37,500 bases of DNA. Source: Chromera velia. Its lineage: Eukaryota; Sar; Chromeraceae. The notes under the pieces were generated by a model. That model ran no database searches, had not been told where the DNA came from, and saw nothing but the letters and a program-made list of their open reading frames with translations. The position numbers and the translations under genes were made by a program. Positions 11,350 to 21,122 of the stretch are shown one piece after another; the stretch's first letter is position 1; every line of letters begins with the position of its first letter. Where the stretch lies: assembly GCA_018398765.1 (NCBI GenBank), contig JAHBMJ010000002.1, forward strand, positions 39,728 to 77,227. Reading direction: 5' to 3'.

Positions 11350-12180
11350 ATGCTTGTCCGAAGGAAGTTGCCGGAAGGCATGGATCTGACTATTCGCATC
11401 CGTGCTCCTTTTTGTCGAGAGGACCGGAGGAGGAGATTTAAGGAGTTTGTTGTTTGGGTGATCCCGAAGCTGAAAGCCGAAATGGGGGCAGACTTTCGTT
11501 GGGATGAAGGGGCCATTCAGTTTGAATATCCTCCAGTTTCCTTGATGTACTACATCACAGACACCCACATCATCCAGTACCTCAACAAATATGCCTACAG
11601 TCAAGAGCAGCCAACAGGGGACGTAGTGACGATCAGATCCGAGTCAACAGTCGACTTCATCAAATCAGCAATTGCGATCCATCACCCAGCAGGACCGGTG
11701 GACTGGACTCCTGACATCACCAACACTGTCTGTGGGGGTAGGGGCAATCCTGCCAGGAGTGCGGGGATAAAAGAAATCGGTCCGAGAGTTGGTAACCTAC
11801 AGATAAAAGGCAGGGGTCCCCCAAAGAGAGACCAACGCCCACTGATGTTGAAGAAGTTTGAGGCTATGCTGTTGATTCTTTTGAAACTTGCCAATGAGTG
11901 TGGAGAGGGACAAATAGTAAAAAAGTCCCAGTATAGAGCGGTGCGCACAGGGCTCCTGATGCAGTGGAACGCTGCTGCTAGAGGAGACAACACAAATGAA
12001 CTCTCCCCATCTGACTTCAAAGCAGAGGCTTGGTTTGACTGGCTTTTCCTCTTTAGGATGTTATGGTCAAAGAATCTGACAAAGCAGTCGGATATCCAGG
12101 ACCAAGTTGTATTCCCAGCCGCATAGATGGAGATGTGCACGCCGACGGCCATTGCCTTATCAGTTGGGGAGGCCAGAAGC
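11350..12180 (+). pseudogene. Tyrosine-recombinase-like ORF (Crypton-type), interrupted
   Basis: The frame 11350-12126 encodes 258 residues. The first half is helical and contains STVDFIKSAIAIHH and a basic linker (GRGPPKRDQRPLMLKKFEAM). This resembles the N-terminal DNA-binding half of eukaryotic tyrosine recombinases of Crypton-like elements. It is followed by WNAAARGDNTNELSPSDF, which fits the first catalytic-arginine block (the R..E..L..SD pattern). A TAG at 12124-12126 interrupts it, yet the same frame continues with MEMCTPTAIALSVG, which fits the usual P.ICPxLAL segment. The later His-x-x-Arg and Tyr blocks were not found. If this is right, the element moved by site-specific recombination and is now decayed. 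The call rests on remembered family patterns and is tentative; the first ATG at 11350 may not be the true start. Confidence 0.45.
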
Positions 12181-12985
12181 GGGAGGACTCTCTGTCTACC
12201 TCTGTGCCTGTTTGCCCTTCTCGGAGCTGCGTTCCCCCTGTATACTTGCCTCTCTCCCCCTCTTTTCCCACTCTTTCTTTATACGTTCCTCGCATGCTTG
12301 CACGTCTCCTGCTCTTTCCTCGCACATTCCTCGCATGCTTCCACCTGTCCCATTCTTTTCTTGCACGTTCCTCGCATTGTCTGTGTCTGTGTCTTCCATT
12401 GTGCCTGCCTGCAAGTATTTTGCAGACCTAATACCCTGGGATAACCCCCCTGTAAGGAATTTGCAGAGTGAAGCGATCAGAATGAAGACTTTTATGTGCA
12501 AGGACGAGAGCGTCGACAGCGTGAACCCCCCGGAGGATGAGGAGGATGAAGAGGTCATCCAGGAGGCTACCTCTTCCTCTGATGCGGCAGGTGCCTCGAA
12601 CTCTTCTGCTTCCTCTTCCTCTGCTGTGGTAGGTGCCCTAGCAGGTGCCTTGAACTCTTCTGCTTCCTCTTCCTCTGCTATGGCAGGTGCCTTAAACTCT
12701 TCTACTTCCTCTTCCTCTGCTGCGGCAGGTGTTTCTGCACCAGCAAAGAAGCAGAAGAAACGGAAAAAACAAAATGAACAGACCATGTCTATGCCCTTCT
12801 GGCACTTGTGGTGTCACAGGATGGGGCAGCATGCAGGAAGCCTGATCAAGCCATACAACATCCATGTTGGGATGTTGACGGTCATGAAGAGGGATGTCTT
12901 CCCGGAAGAAGAATTCCTTCTTGTAACGGTCAGTATAGGGTGACTAATTTTCTATTAGTAGTCTTCTCTTGATTTTCCGTGGCCT
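12181..12985 (+). repeat. Low-complexity block: pyrimidine-rich imperfect repeats, then a 42-bp Ser/Ala-coding tandem repeat
   Basis: 12290-12400 holds imperfect repeats of a TTCCTCGCA-type unit. 12590-12735 holds about three copies of a unit near 42 bp that encodes SSASSSSA.AGAL-like peptide on the plus strand and an EEEEAEEFKAPA-like peptide on the minus strand. An acceptor-like TATTTTGCAG ends at 12426. The plus frame continues to 12943 through a lysine-rich patch (KKQKKRKKQ). It could be a further exon of the recombinase-like element or an unrelated low-complexity ORF; I cannot decide. Confidence 0.4.
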
Positions 12986-13339
12986 TTAATTTGTCAATCT
13001 CCTCATGCTAGTTCTCATGCTTACTCTGTGTTTGGCTTCCTTCAGCTGTCTTTTTTTGTTTACTTTTTTGCTCTTTTTTTGAAAAATGCCCATGTTATTC
13101 TTTTTCAACCCTTGCTTCTCTAAGACTTCCCATGCTTCTCCCATGCAGAAGCATGCCGCTTCGTCCTTCGTTTGTCTCAACTGGTTCAGCCGATCGAGAA
13201 AAGAAGGGGCTGGCAGATTTGAGGGGACATACCAAGGATTGTTCTCCCTGTCCAAGACATATTCGAGAAACTTTTCAACTCTGGCCCCCTTCAAATGGTG
13301 CCCCCTCTGGATCTTAACAAACGTCTTGTTTTTTGCCAT
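12986..13339 (-). CDS. Hypothetical basic 117-residue ORF
   Basis: An ATG-initiated frame of 117 residues with balanced composition in the first 80 residues (MAKNKTFVKIQRGHHL, then FLEYVLDREN and FCMGEAWEVLEKQ) and a Lys/Arg-rich tail. I do not recognise the family. It lies directly downstream of the recombinase-like block and could be an element gene on the opposite strand. It could also be chance, as no homology or splice evidence supports it. Confidence 0.22.
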   Translation of the reverse strand: MAKNKTFVKIQRGHHLKGARVEKFLEYVLDRENNPWYVPSNLPAPSFLDRLNQLRQTKDEAACFCMGEAWEVLEKQGLKKNNMGIFQKKSKKVNKKRQLKEAKHRVSMRTSMRRLTN

Positions 13340-13909
13340 CGTGGCATAGTCATTTTGACCATACTGACCAAAACGCAGCTTCCTCCTATCTCGTCCGGCA
13401 AATGAAAGAATCCAAGTCTTTCTCTCCCTTTTTTCTTACAGAGAGAGTGCAGAGTCCATATCAACCTCATTTACCTTGCCTGTACAAGCATCTACGTCTT
13501 GTTTCAACTTCTGCTTTTCTTCATACGAGAGAAGGGAATCAGACTGAATGGCAGACTTTGCCGCCGTGGCCGCCGTGGCAAACATCGGCTGCATGATCGG
13601 CAGCTGAGAACAGTGAGAAGAGAGCAGAAGAGACAGATAGATTGTTCACAATGGTTTTGCTCTTGGCAATTGGAGGCTTCCTCACAAAAGAAAAAACGGA
13701 GTGTGTACCCAACAGTAACAGTCCCGTCTCTGGTCCATGCACATCAAGATGGCGGAATAGCTAAATTTGCGAGCGACAAAAGGGCCCCGACAGTGATGTA
13801 TGCACGTCATACATACAGTCCGGATGAGAGTCTGGAAGATTTTGAAGGGCACGTACGCATGTTGGTACCCGCTTTGCAGTCAAAGTCGTTCGGATTGAAA
13901 AATGTTGGG
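13340..13909. other. Intergenic, no gene seen
   Basis: A plus-strand frame at 13499-13990 is open, but its composition (Arg/Ser/Pro-rich, then running into the hairpin cluster) gives no support for a protein. Confidence 0.3.
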
Positions 13910-13913
13910 GACC

Positions 13914-14032
13914 GCGCGCCTTCGGCGCGCCCTCCAAATTGCCTAACCCGGATGCCGTCCGGATTCCATAATAATGCCGGGACGTTATAGTACGGGATAC
14001 ACCCAACCAGTTGGGTGAGTGCCTCGGGAGGC
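13914..14032. repeat. Cluster of four perfect mini-hairpins
   Basis: Within 120 bp lie GCGCGCC-TTC-GGCGCGC (13914-13930), CCGGA-TGCCG-TCCGG (13948-13962), ACCCAAC-CA-GTTGGGT (14001-14016) and GCCTC-GG-GAGGC (14021-14032). Each is perfectly paired with a 2-5 base loop. Neighbouring intergenic DNA shows nothing similar at this density. Confidence 0.8.
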
Positions 14033-14155
14033 TATTTAGGGGTCCGCTAATTGATGCACACCATCGGGGGCTTGGGCATGTCTAAGTTATGTGCTACCAT
14101 GGGGTGGGGGCCACGGCAGTGAAGTATGCTTTTCGGGACCGCGCGCGCATCGTAT

Positions 14156-14256
14156 GCATGTGCAACTCCGTGCGAGTTACTTGAGGGGCACACATGCGTA
14201 AAGTAATTATAAGGCATGTACAATCGCGGCTCCGTGCGAATTGCTTGAGGGGCACA
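14156..14256 (+). repeat. Imperfect tandem duplication, ~60-bp period
   Basis: 14156-14192 and 14214-14256 share GCATGT, then CTCCGTGCGA and CTTGAGGGGCACA. The first copy can fold AACTC-CGTGC-GAGTT. It continues the hairpin-rich block just upstream. Confidence 0.7.
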
Positions 14257-14348
14257 TTTTGGAACTCGGGCGACACAGAGACAGAACCGATCCCCCTCCC
14301 CCCCCAAAAAATCATGAAAAAATACGTTATGCGAGTGCGTGCGATCTT

Positions 14349-14666
14349 GTAAGATGAACAGTACAATACTATATGGTGGTCTGAAGTTACGTCTGACCTA
14401 GAAGCGTCAATGTTCAATTTAGCTAGTCAAACAGTCTGTTGATCACTTCATGCACCAGGCTGCTCAAACCATTAACTGCATTTATTTGGCCTCATCCCAT
14501 AACAGCCTTCACTAAAATCGATTTGATCGCGCGCGCTCGTGGCCCGGCGGCAAGCCGTCTCTGAGCCGGTCCCAGTACATATACTATGCGCGCTCACGCC
14601 CCGGCAGCACCTCTCGCACCGCTACATGTACAGCCCGACGTCTCAGCCCCAGGCACGCCCCTCACA
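14349..14666 (-). repeat. LTR (3' LTR of the minus-strand element)
   Basis: Starts TGTAAGATGAACAGTACAA and ends CCCCTCACA on the plus strand. It is flanked on the outer side by GATCTT at 14343-14348. It pairs with the LTR at 16409-16727; most mismatches are transitions. Confidence 0.9.
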
Positions 14667-14990
14667 CATGCCCATCCACCAAACTGACGTCCACGCTCAG
14701 TTCCTTGGCTGAGTACTCAGGCCTACATCAATCAGTTGAGAAACATGCATGGACGTCGGTATGCCACGACCGACCAGATCCAACCAGTCACCTGCCCAGC
14801 ACCACCTCCTTTGTCCAGCTTGTCCACGCCTACTTAATTTGTCTCTCACCTTGAAGCTCACTAACTTTTCTACTAACTCTTTCTCTAACTCATCCCTCAC
14901 ACATGCCTATTCCAAATTAGAGAACAAATCGAGAGCGGAATTCGACTCTGTGTCACACGTGTTTATGTGTTCGATGGGAATATCAAACTC

Positions 14991-16352
14991 TTAGGGATCC
15001 CCATATATTTCTGTGCACTGACCACACTGACCACGTGTCGGGGGCACTTCTCCCTCTTCATAGCCCCCGTAAATCGTCCGGACTCCAGATCGTCCACCGT
15101 CACGGCCACCTCCACACTTTCCACGACTACCACGCCCTCTGCCCCAAGGGCCCGAGTCTCTGTGTCCCCCCTTCCACTGCGCCTGGAAGGAGGAACCCTG
15201 CTGGGGATCACCACCGCGTGCCCACTGCCTTTCTCCTCCTTGCCCCCATCTCCACGAGTCTGCATGGGAGTTGCCATAATTTGCCCAGCCCTGTGGCCCT
15301 GGGCATCTGTTGGCACTATGACCAGACAGGCGGCAACGGAAGCACCGTCCTTCCCGGATGCAACGGGTTCTCTCGTCTGGCATGAGTAGTGGTGGGAGCG
15401 AATGGACCCCACACAAATCCATGGGGACGGGCCTTTCCTTAGGGACAAGCGGCTGGTTACGTTGACCGCTCACCCCTCCACTCTCGGGAACGCGCAGACG
15501 GAAATCTTGGTGTCCACCACCTTTCGCTCGGGAGGAGAGGAAGGCTTCGATCTCGGCTGCCTCCTTCTGTGTCTCTAACAGCGTGTGTGTCTTCGCCTTC
15601 GCAACGTCGAGGGCGATGGAGTTCGGCAGTCCCTTGATGTAGTCCTCGACAACGTCTTCCTCCCACAGGTGGGGAAGCTGGCCCACCAACTGAGAGAAGG
15701 CCTCGTTGTACTTCTCCACCCCTAAGGCTTCAGTGCAGCAAAGTGCCTGAAGCTTTGCCCGAGCGATACTCCTCTCCATGGTCACCTTCAGTCTCGCCGT
15801 GAGTTCAGTCTTCAGCGACTTCCAGTTTGAGAACACTCCATGCTCCTCCTCATACTTCTCATACCATTCCTTCAAATAGGCCGGTAGCCGGCCTTTCGCC
15901 ATCTTTATTTTTTTCGATTCCTTCACCTCGTTCAGCTCAAAGAAGTCTTTTATGTCCTTCAGCCATCTCTGAAGCTCCTCCCTCTTGCCAGAGAACACCA
16001 GCTTGGCGGGAAGCTCCACAACCTTGCTCGTGTAGTGACCGGGACCAGTGTCAGTGCTCGCACCAGCAGACGAGCTCTGAAGGATCGGAGGGGAAACCTG
16101 GGATGATAGAGAAAGGCCTGATTGGACAGCTTGAATAGCTTGTCCTTGTGTCTCCAAAGCCTGTCCCTGTAAAGTCAATTGTTGACCCTGCAAGGCCTGC
16201 GTTTCCTGAATGATGCGCATCGAATTGGACAATGTTTCAAGGGCTCCAAACACTTCTGGAATGCCCGGAGCCCCAACATTCTGCGCACCTTCCATCTGAT
16301 TCAGCATATCGAGTCGAAGGAAGGAAGAGCAATTCTCAGTCTGAAGCGACAC
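14991..16352 (-). CDS. Retrotransposon Gag polyprotein with CCHC zinc knuckle
   Basis: 453 residues, ATG at 16352, TAA at 14991-14993. A glutamine-rich, coiled-coil-like start (LQGQQLTLQGQAL, about residues 55-80) is followed by a helical capsid-like region matching the Retrotrans_gag pattern (LVFSGKREELQRWLKDIKDF, then WKSLKTELTARL). Next comes a zinc knuckle CFRCRLSGHSANRC (CX2CX4HX4C), then a Gly/Arg/Trp-rich nucleic-acid-binding tail. The protein would form the cytoplasmic virus-like particle and package element RNA. The start lies about 55 bases inside the 5' LTR, and no pol frame follows before the 3' LTR. The frame is intact despite LTR divergence near 7%. Confidence 0.9.
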   Translation of the reverse strand: MSLQTENCSSFLRLDMLNQMEGAQNVGAPGIPEVFGALETLSNSMRIIQETQALQGQQLTLQGQALETQGQAIQAVQSGLSLSSQVSPPILQSSSAGASTDTGPGHYTSKVVELPAKLVFSGKREELQRWLKDIKDFFELNEVKESKKIKMAKGRLPAYLKEWYEKYEEEHGVFSNWKSLKTELTARLKVTMERSIARAKLQALCCTEALGVEKYNEAFSQLVGQLPHLWEEDVVEDYIKGLPNSIALDVAKAKTHTLLETQKEAAEIEAFLSSRAKGGGHQDFRLRVPESGGVSGQRNQPLVPKERPVPMDLCGVHSLPPLLMPDERTRCIREGRCFRCRLSGHSANRCPGPQGWANYGNSHADSWRWGQGGERQWARGGDPQQGSSFQAQWKGGHRDSGPWGRGRGSRGKCGGGRDGGRSGVRTIYGGYEEGEVPPTRGQCGQCTEIYGDP

Positions 16353-16408
16353 TTGGAAACTTTTCTCTCCACCCTTATCTGAGGCTGGAAAGAGGCTCTA
16401 CTGCCAAC

Positions 16409-16727
16409 TGTAAGATGAACAGTACAATGCTATTTGCTGATCTGAAGTCACGTCTGACCTAGAAGCGTCAGTGTTCAATCTAGCTAGTCAAACAGTCTGT
16501 TGATCACTTCATGCACCAGGCTGTTCAAACCATTAACTACATTTATTTGGCCTCGTCCCATAGCAGCCTTCACTAAAATCGATTTGATCGCACGTGCTCG
16601 TAGCCCGGCGGCAAGCCGTCTCCGAACCGGTCCCGGTACCTGTACTATGCGCACTCACGCCCCGGCAGCACCTCTCGCGCCGCCACATGTACAGCCCGAC
16701 GTCTCAGCCCCAGGCACGCCCCTCACA
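16409..16727 (-). repeat. LTR (5' LTR of the minus-strand element)
   Basis: Second copy of the direct repeat, followed outside by GATCTT at 16728-16733. It would contain the element promoter, read leftwards. No TATA box was assigned with confidence. Confidence 0.9.
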
Positions 16728-16733
16728 GATCTT

Positions 16734-17170
16734 AGGGCCTCTCGGCTGATCTCAGCAGAGCTGAGCTGCCCCCCGAGGCGACAGTAAGATTTGGACCCAA
16801 AATGCAAATTTCTGCACAGGTGGTGCCCACGCAGTCAGATCCAGACGCGAGTATAGTATAGTAAGATACAGGCTGCATGCAGTTAATAAAAAAAAAATGC
16901 TTGCATGCATGCATGCATGCATGCTTTCGATCGTTTTAGAATTGCAGAAAAGGGCTTGATATAACGTTGAGGTCCGAGCTGATTACTGATCAAGAGGGAC
17001 TGCACACAGGTGTCACGAAACCAAGGAAGCAGGATGCAACGGTAAGGAGCCCAGGCTACTAAAGTCAGGGAAGCGAAGTCGCATATAGACTGAATGACAA
17101 AGTCAGTCTGACAGCCTGGACCCTGGCTGGCTTCATTGAGAGCAATTTGTAGCCAGGAAGGACCAGCACC
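16734..17170. other. Upstream flank of the cathepsin C gene
   Basis: Contains a perfect CTCAGC-AGA-GCTGAG hairpin (about 16751-16765), a (GCAT)n run at 16899-16924 and no coding frame. It probably holds the cathepsin C promoter and 5' UTR, but no core promoter motif was recognised. Confidence 0.4.
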
Positions 17171-19371
17171 ATGGCGCCTTCTGCCACGTTTCGGACTGTC
17201 CTCTGCTGGCTTTTCGGTGTTTCGTTTGTCAATGGGGACCTTCCGGTTCATTGTTTGCACGGGCACGTTCAGGGCGAGTGGACTTTTCATGTCGGCAAAT
17301 GGATCACTGAAGGGAAGAAGGACAGCTACTGCGGGTTTGAGGTTCCGGACTCAGAAAACCATCCAAATAGACCAACGCAAAGACCCCCTCTCCCTTCCAC
17401 ATCGCCATTCAAGGAAGAATTTTCCTTCAAAATCAAAATGGACGCAGCAGGAGGGGAGGTCCTCCCTTCCTCTGACGGGTCCGACGTCACAGTCGTTCCC
17501 GGCCTCTCCATCTCCTCTAACCAGCAGACAGGAGGAAGCGCATTCGCATACCACGACGTGTCCTGGACCATGGTATACGACATGGCCCTGCACGTTCAGG
17601 TTGCGGCCTACAGCGATTCGAATGCTCAAAGTGATTTGAGGCAGGCGTCCTTCGTTGCCTTCTTCAAATACCTCACAGGATCGGAGGGCAGCACAGACAC
17701 GTCTTCACCACCATCCGCAGCCTCAATACCGTTCCAGGAGCCCTCTCCTAGCTTTGGTGATGCGTCCGGATCGAGTTTCTGCTTTGCCTCAATGGTGGGC
17801 CTCGCAGATCTGGAGCCTGCCCCAGGACTCCCGGGAGGGAAGTTCTGTTGGTGGGGGGAGAGAAGTGACACCAAGGGCGCAAGCTCAATGTCACATAATG
17901 TGGTCTCGTTTGCCAATCTTGACCTTGCCTATCGCATACAGCAGGACTATGTGGAAGCTGCCTTGTTGAAACATTGGCAGTTCTTCAGTTCCGACCTCCT
18001 TCCCCATTTGTCTCTCAAAGCTGACCCTGAAGATGTGGGGGGAGTGTCACTGCCTCGCAAAGAAACGAAAAACGAGATGACCATCGAGGCTCTTGCTAAA
18101 GCCGTCGCAGCAAATATGGGCCTCATCACACCGCAAAGCAACACTCACACAGTCAAGATTGTTCACACACACACCGTCACTAACAATTTCACAACGAGTA
18201 TGACAACAGGGGTAATCACCCCCGTTTCATTCCTTGAAAGAAAAGAAAGAGAAGGAGATGTCAAGAAGACTCATCAACACAACAACAGACGGAAAAGTTC
18301 TTCAGTCACCAGTTCCCTGCGCCGACCCTCGAGTGCCTCTGCAGTGCTGCATGACAGTTTCGCAGTACGAAAACCCCTCCGCTCATTACGCTCGAGCGAA
18401 ACCCAGATGCTGCACCGTCTGAGCACCCCCAATGTGCTCCGTGCTTTTTTCCGTTTTCTCCGAGACCTGAAGAAATTTCGGTCCCATGGCCGAATGGCAA
18501 TCGTCGCCCCTCTCTTACTCGTCCCCGCAGAGTGCGAAGAGAAAAGCAAAGAGGGCTCCTGTTGGGAATCCTTTCACGCAAGGGCCCTGTCTGAGGGGGA
18601 AAAGACCCATTTCCGCAATCTGTATCAAAAGGGGGGGGCAGAATCACGAGGAGAAGGCGCAAAGGACAGCGGGGCCTGGCAAGGTCGCCGTCAGTTCCGC
18701 TGGTTCAATAATGAAGAGGCCAAGCAGCGAATGCGAGAACTCTTTCTTGCCCCGGAAAGACGCGCTGTGAGCGGTCTCACTGAAGAGGAACTCGAGAGCC
18801 GGCTGGCGGTCATTGATGAAATGGGAATCGTCCCTAGGTCGGTTGATAAATACAGTTCATGCGTTTACTTTCATACAGAATTCCTTTTCCCCGAAAGAAT
18901 ACAGAATCCCTGAAAAAGAATTCTGTATGAAAGTAAATGCACGTCGCTAGGTCGGTTGATAAATACAGTTCAAAAGACAATAATGAAGCAGAGTCGGATC
19001 TTTCACAGAAAATGTTCTGAGGCTGCAGTGTGTGTGCAGGAGTTTCAAATTGATTTATCCATCCACCCATTCGCTCCATCACTGACTTGATCCTTTCTCA
19101 TTCCAGTTGTGCCGTCCTTTCCTTTGTGCAGATCCGTCAGCCGTTTACTTTCATACAGAATTCTTTTACTTTCATACAACGCTCCCTCAAAACAAATTCT
19201 GTATGAAAGTAAATGCATGCACAATTTGTGCAGATCCGTCAGCCAGGGCGCTTGCGGCTCTTGTTATGCGAACGCGGTGTCCGGTCAGTCTCTCTGACCT
19301 GCCGCTCCTTTGTCTCTTTTTCACCTTTCTACCGTCGTTCGCGGGTATTTCTCTCTCTCACACACACACAC

Positions 19372-19404
<33 letters not shown>

Positions 19405-21122
19405 CTCCATCTGTTTCTGTGTGTTCATTTGTTTGCGTGTGTGTGCTTGTGTCAGCGTCCGTCAACTCTACCGACCGATCGAGAACTCTACACACCACCC
19501 AACAGACCGTCTGTCCTGTCCTTTCGTCTCCGGAGATGCAATGCCGCAAGCTGCCGGCTTTGTCTGTCTGCTTTTGCGTCATCTCTTTGCGACTTTTCTA
19601 CATTCCTCGTATTTCTGCTGCGATCAAATACGGACCTGCACATCAAATCTGCTCTTTCTTGGTGCTTCGATATGTGCATCTATATGTAGAGAGTGTGTTT
19701 GTGCTGGTCCAATTTGTCTTCCACTCTATTAATATGAAACCACGGAAGGGAAGGCTCCCATCCCCAAAGTTTTACTCGAGTTTTTCTCAGGACGCCATAT
19801 ACACCCTTCACACAAAAATTTGCCTTCACTCTCGGTGCTCTGAACTGAACTTTTCCCTGCATGCAGGCATGTACTCAACGAGAGGGTACATGCACATGAT
19901 AGAGAATCCCTCGGAGTTCTCCATGGAGGACCTCGAGGCAGTCGTCAAACCAAGGGCACGACTGTCGGTATTCCAAGTCAGTACTGCATGCAGCCAGAAT
20001 AGGAGGGACAATGATGGATAGACAGGCAGACAGATAGGCAGGTAATTAGCCAATAGAGGTTTTAATCGGAAGGTCTCTCACAAGATGCCATTTTTCCTCT
20101 CTTGTTTGCCCTTTCTCAGCGCAAGAACGACTCCTACCAGTTGATGCCGGCCGTTTTCTTTCCCTGCGTACTTATCGATTTTTCTTTTTGTCTGTATCAT
20201 GCAGGGAGGGTGGTGTAACGTGTTAAACCAGGGGTGCGGTGGGGGGTATCCGTTCCTGCACGCAAAGGCCATTCACGACAGGGGTGTGGCGTTTCGGTCT
20301 TGTGAAAATGCGGTGAGAGAGCGGTTGGGGTTCGGGAACCTTGAGGTCGACGCTTCGGACACGGAGACTTTGACGTCCATGCGGTCTGTCTGTGGAGCTC
20401 TGGGGGGTCAGATCGACGAGGAGATTCATCCGGAGTTGTCCGAAGGGATCTCTCGAGCGAGAGACGCGTTGAAATCAGCCTTAGAAAAGGAAAAGGACAA
20501 AGGAGGAGAGACGGATTCTTTGTGCAGATACCGTCTCTGGGTGACTTCCTTCGGGTATCTGCAGGGACAGTTTGGTTTGATGGGCAATTCTGCTGAGGAG
20601 CAGATCAAGGAACGGCTGTATAACGAAGGACCGCTATTGGTGTCCATCGAACCTCATTCGTCCTTCACGGGAGGGGAGACGAGACTGGGGGCTCCGGATA
20701 TTCCGGCAGCCTTCCAGACGATGGTCCAGCCTTCAGGAGGGTTGCTTGACCCTTTTCTGTTCCAAAAAGTGGACCACTCTCAGTTGTTGGTCGGGTGGGG
20801 GGAGAAGAATGGAGTTCCAGTCTGGTACACACAGAATTCGTGGGGGCAGTCGTGGGGTCTGAAGGTCTTGGAGAATGCTGACTGGTCGGGGGGGTTCTCG
20901 GAGATCGAGAGGGGGATCGACAGCCTTGCCATAGAGGCCTCGGCTGTTGATGCTCAGGTGGTCATTAGGAAAGTTGGCAGCGGTGCAATGGGGAAAGGTG
21001 AAGGGCTTGGGTTCAGTTCTCAAATTGAAAAAGAAGAAGTGTGGGGACGGAATCCGGTTCTCATGCAAATGGCGGAAGACGGAATTTTGAGAGAAGACGA
21101 TGGCGGAAGAAACAAAGATTGA
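17171..21122 (+). CDS. CTSC: Cathepsin C (dipeptidyl-peptidase I), papain family C1A
   Basis: Four exons: 17171-18837, 19234-19283, 19867-19976, 20205-21122, joined in phases 2, 1 and 0 to give 914 residues. Seen: an N-terminal signal-like hydrophobic stretch; DLPVHC...GEWTFHVG, matching the start of the cathepsin C exclusion domain; then a long propeptide. The catalytic domain has Q560 and C566 in QGACGSCYA, QGCGGGYPF, H800 in DHSQLLVGWG and N820 in TQNSWG, followed by GIDSLAIEA. Family knowledge: it removes N-terminal dipeptides in lysosome-like compartments. The part before the catalytic domain is about 556 residues, against roughly 230 in the human enzyme; apicomplexan cathepsin Cs are also long. 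Exon 1 could still hide a further intron. Two short inverted-repeat elements lie on the junctions of intron 1. The stop is TGA. Confidence 0.92.
18829..18972 (+). mobile_element. 82-bp hairpin element with 31-bp target duplication spanning the exon 1 donor
   Basis: The core 18860-18941 has 24-bp terminal inverted repeats (TTTACTTTCATACAGAATTC and its complement, with one mismatch near the ends) around a 34-base loop. 18829-18859 and 18942-18972 are direct copies with one mismatch. Each copy contains CTAG|GTCGG, the exon 1 donor of the cathepsin C gene. Using the second donor would bring in a stop, so the first must be used. Confidence 0.8.
19123..19244 (+). mobile_element. 82-bp hairpin element with 20-bp target duplication spanning the exon 2 acceptor
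   Basis: The core 19143-19224 begins GTTTACTTTCATACAGAATTC and ends AATTCTGTATGAAAGTAAATGC plus a few bases, with an extra internal partial copy at 19164. 19123-19142 and 19225-19244 are identical 20-bp copies, each holding the intron 1 acceptor GTGCAG|ATCCGTC. The right-hand acceptor gives the family-like protein. The left-hand one adds 102 bases that stay in frame. Confidence 0.8.
19352..19403 (+). repeat. (CA)n-(TG)n inverted microsatellite in cathepsin C intron 2
   Basis: A CA run followed directly by a longer TG run, so the two arms can pair into a long hairpin in the pre-mRNA. Confidence 0.85.

Larger units (their letters stand above)
14349..16727 (-). mobile_element. Gag-only LTR retrotransposon, complete with LTRs and target duplication
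   Basis: Two direct repeats (14349-14666 and 16409-16727) begin TG and end CA, and I count about 22 mismatches between them (about 93% identical). Outside them, GATCTT occurs at 14343-14348 and again at 16728-16733, a 5-6 bp target duplication as made by retroviral-type integrases. The internal part is only about 1.7 kb and carries a gag ORF on the minus strand but no protease, RT or integrase. Just inside the minus-strand 5' LTR, TGGCAGTAGAGCC (two bases after the LTR) resembles the initiator-Met-tRNA primer-binding site TGGTATCAGAGCC of many Copia/Gypsy elements. It must have been mobilised by enzymes from another element. Confidence 0.9.

Noticed and set aside
5236-12126. Stop-codon reassignment to explain in-frame TAG/TGA in the LINE and recombinase-like ORFs
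   Set aside because: The six host genes all end in TGA at sensible positions, and the LINE also has frameshifts, so simple decay is the better explanation.
16734-16790. U2 snRNA-like words (CCTCTCGGCTGATC)
   Set aside because: Only a few bases resemble the U2 5' end; the branch-pairing region and Sm site are absent.
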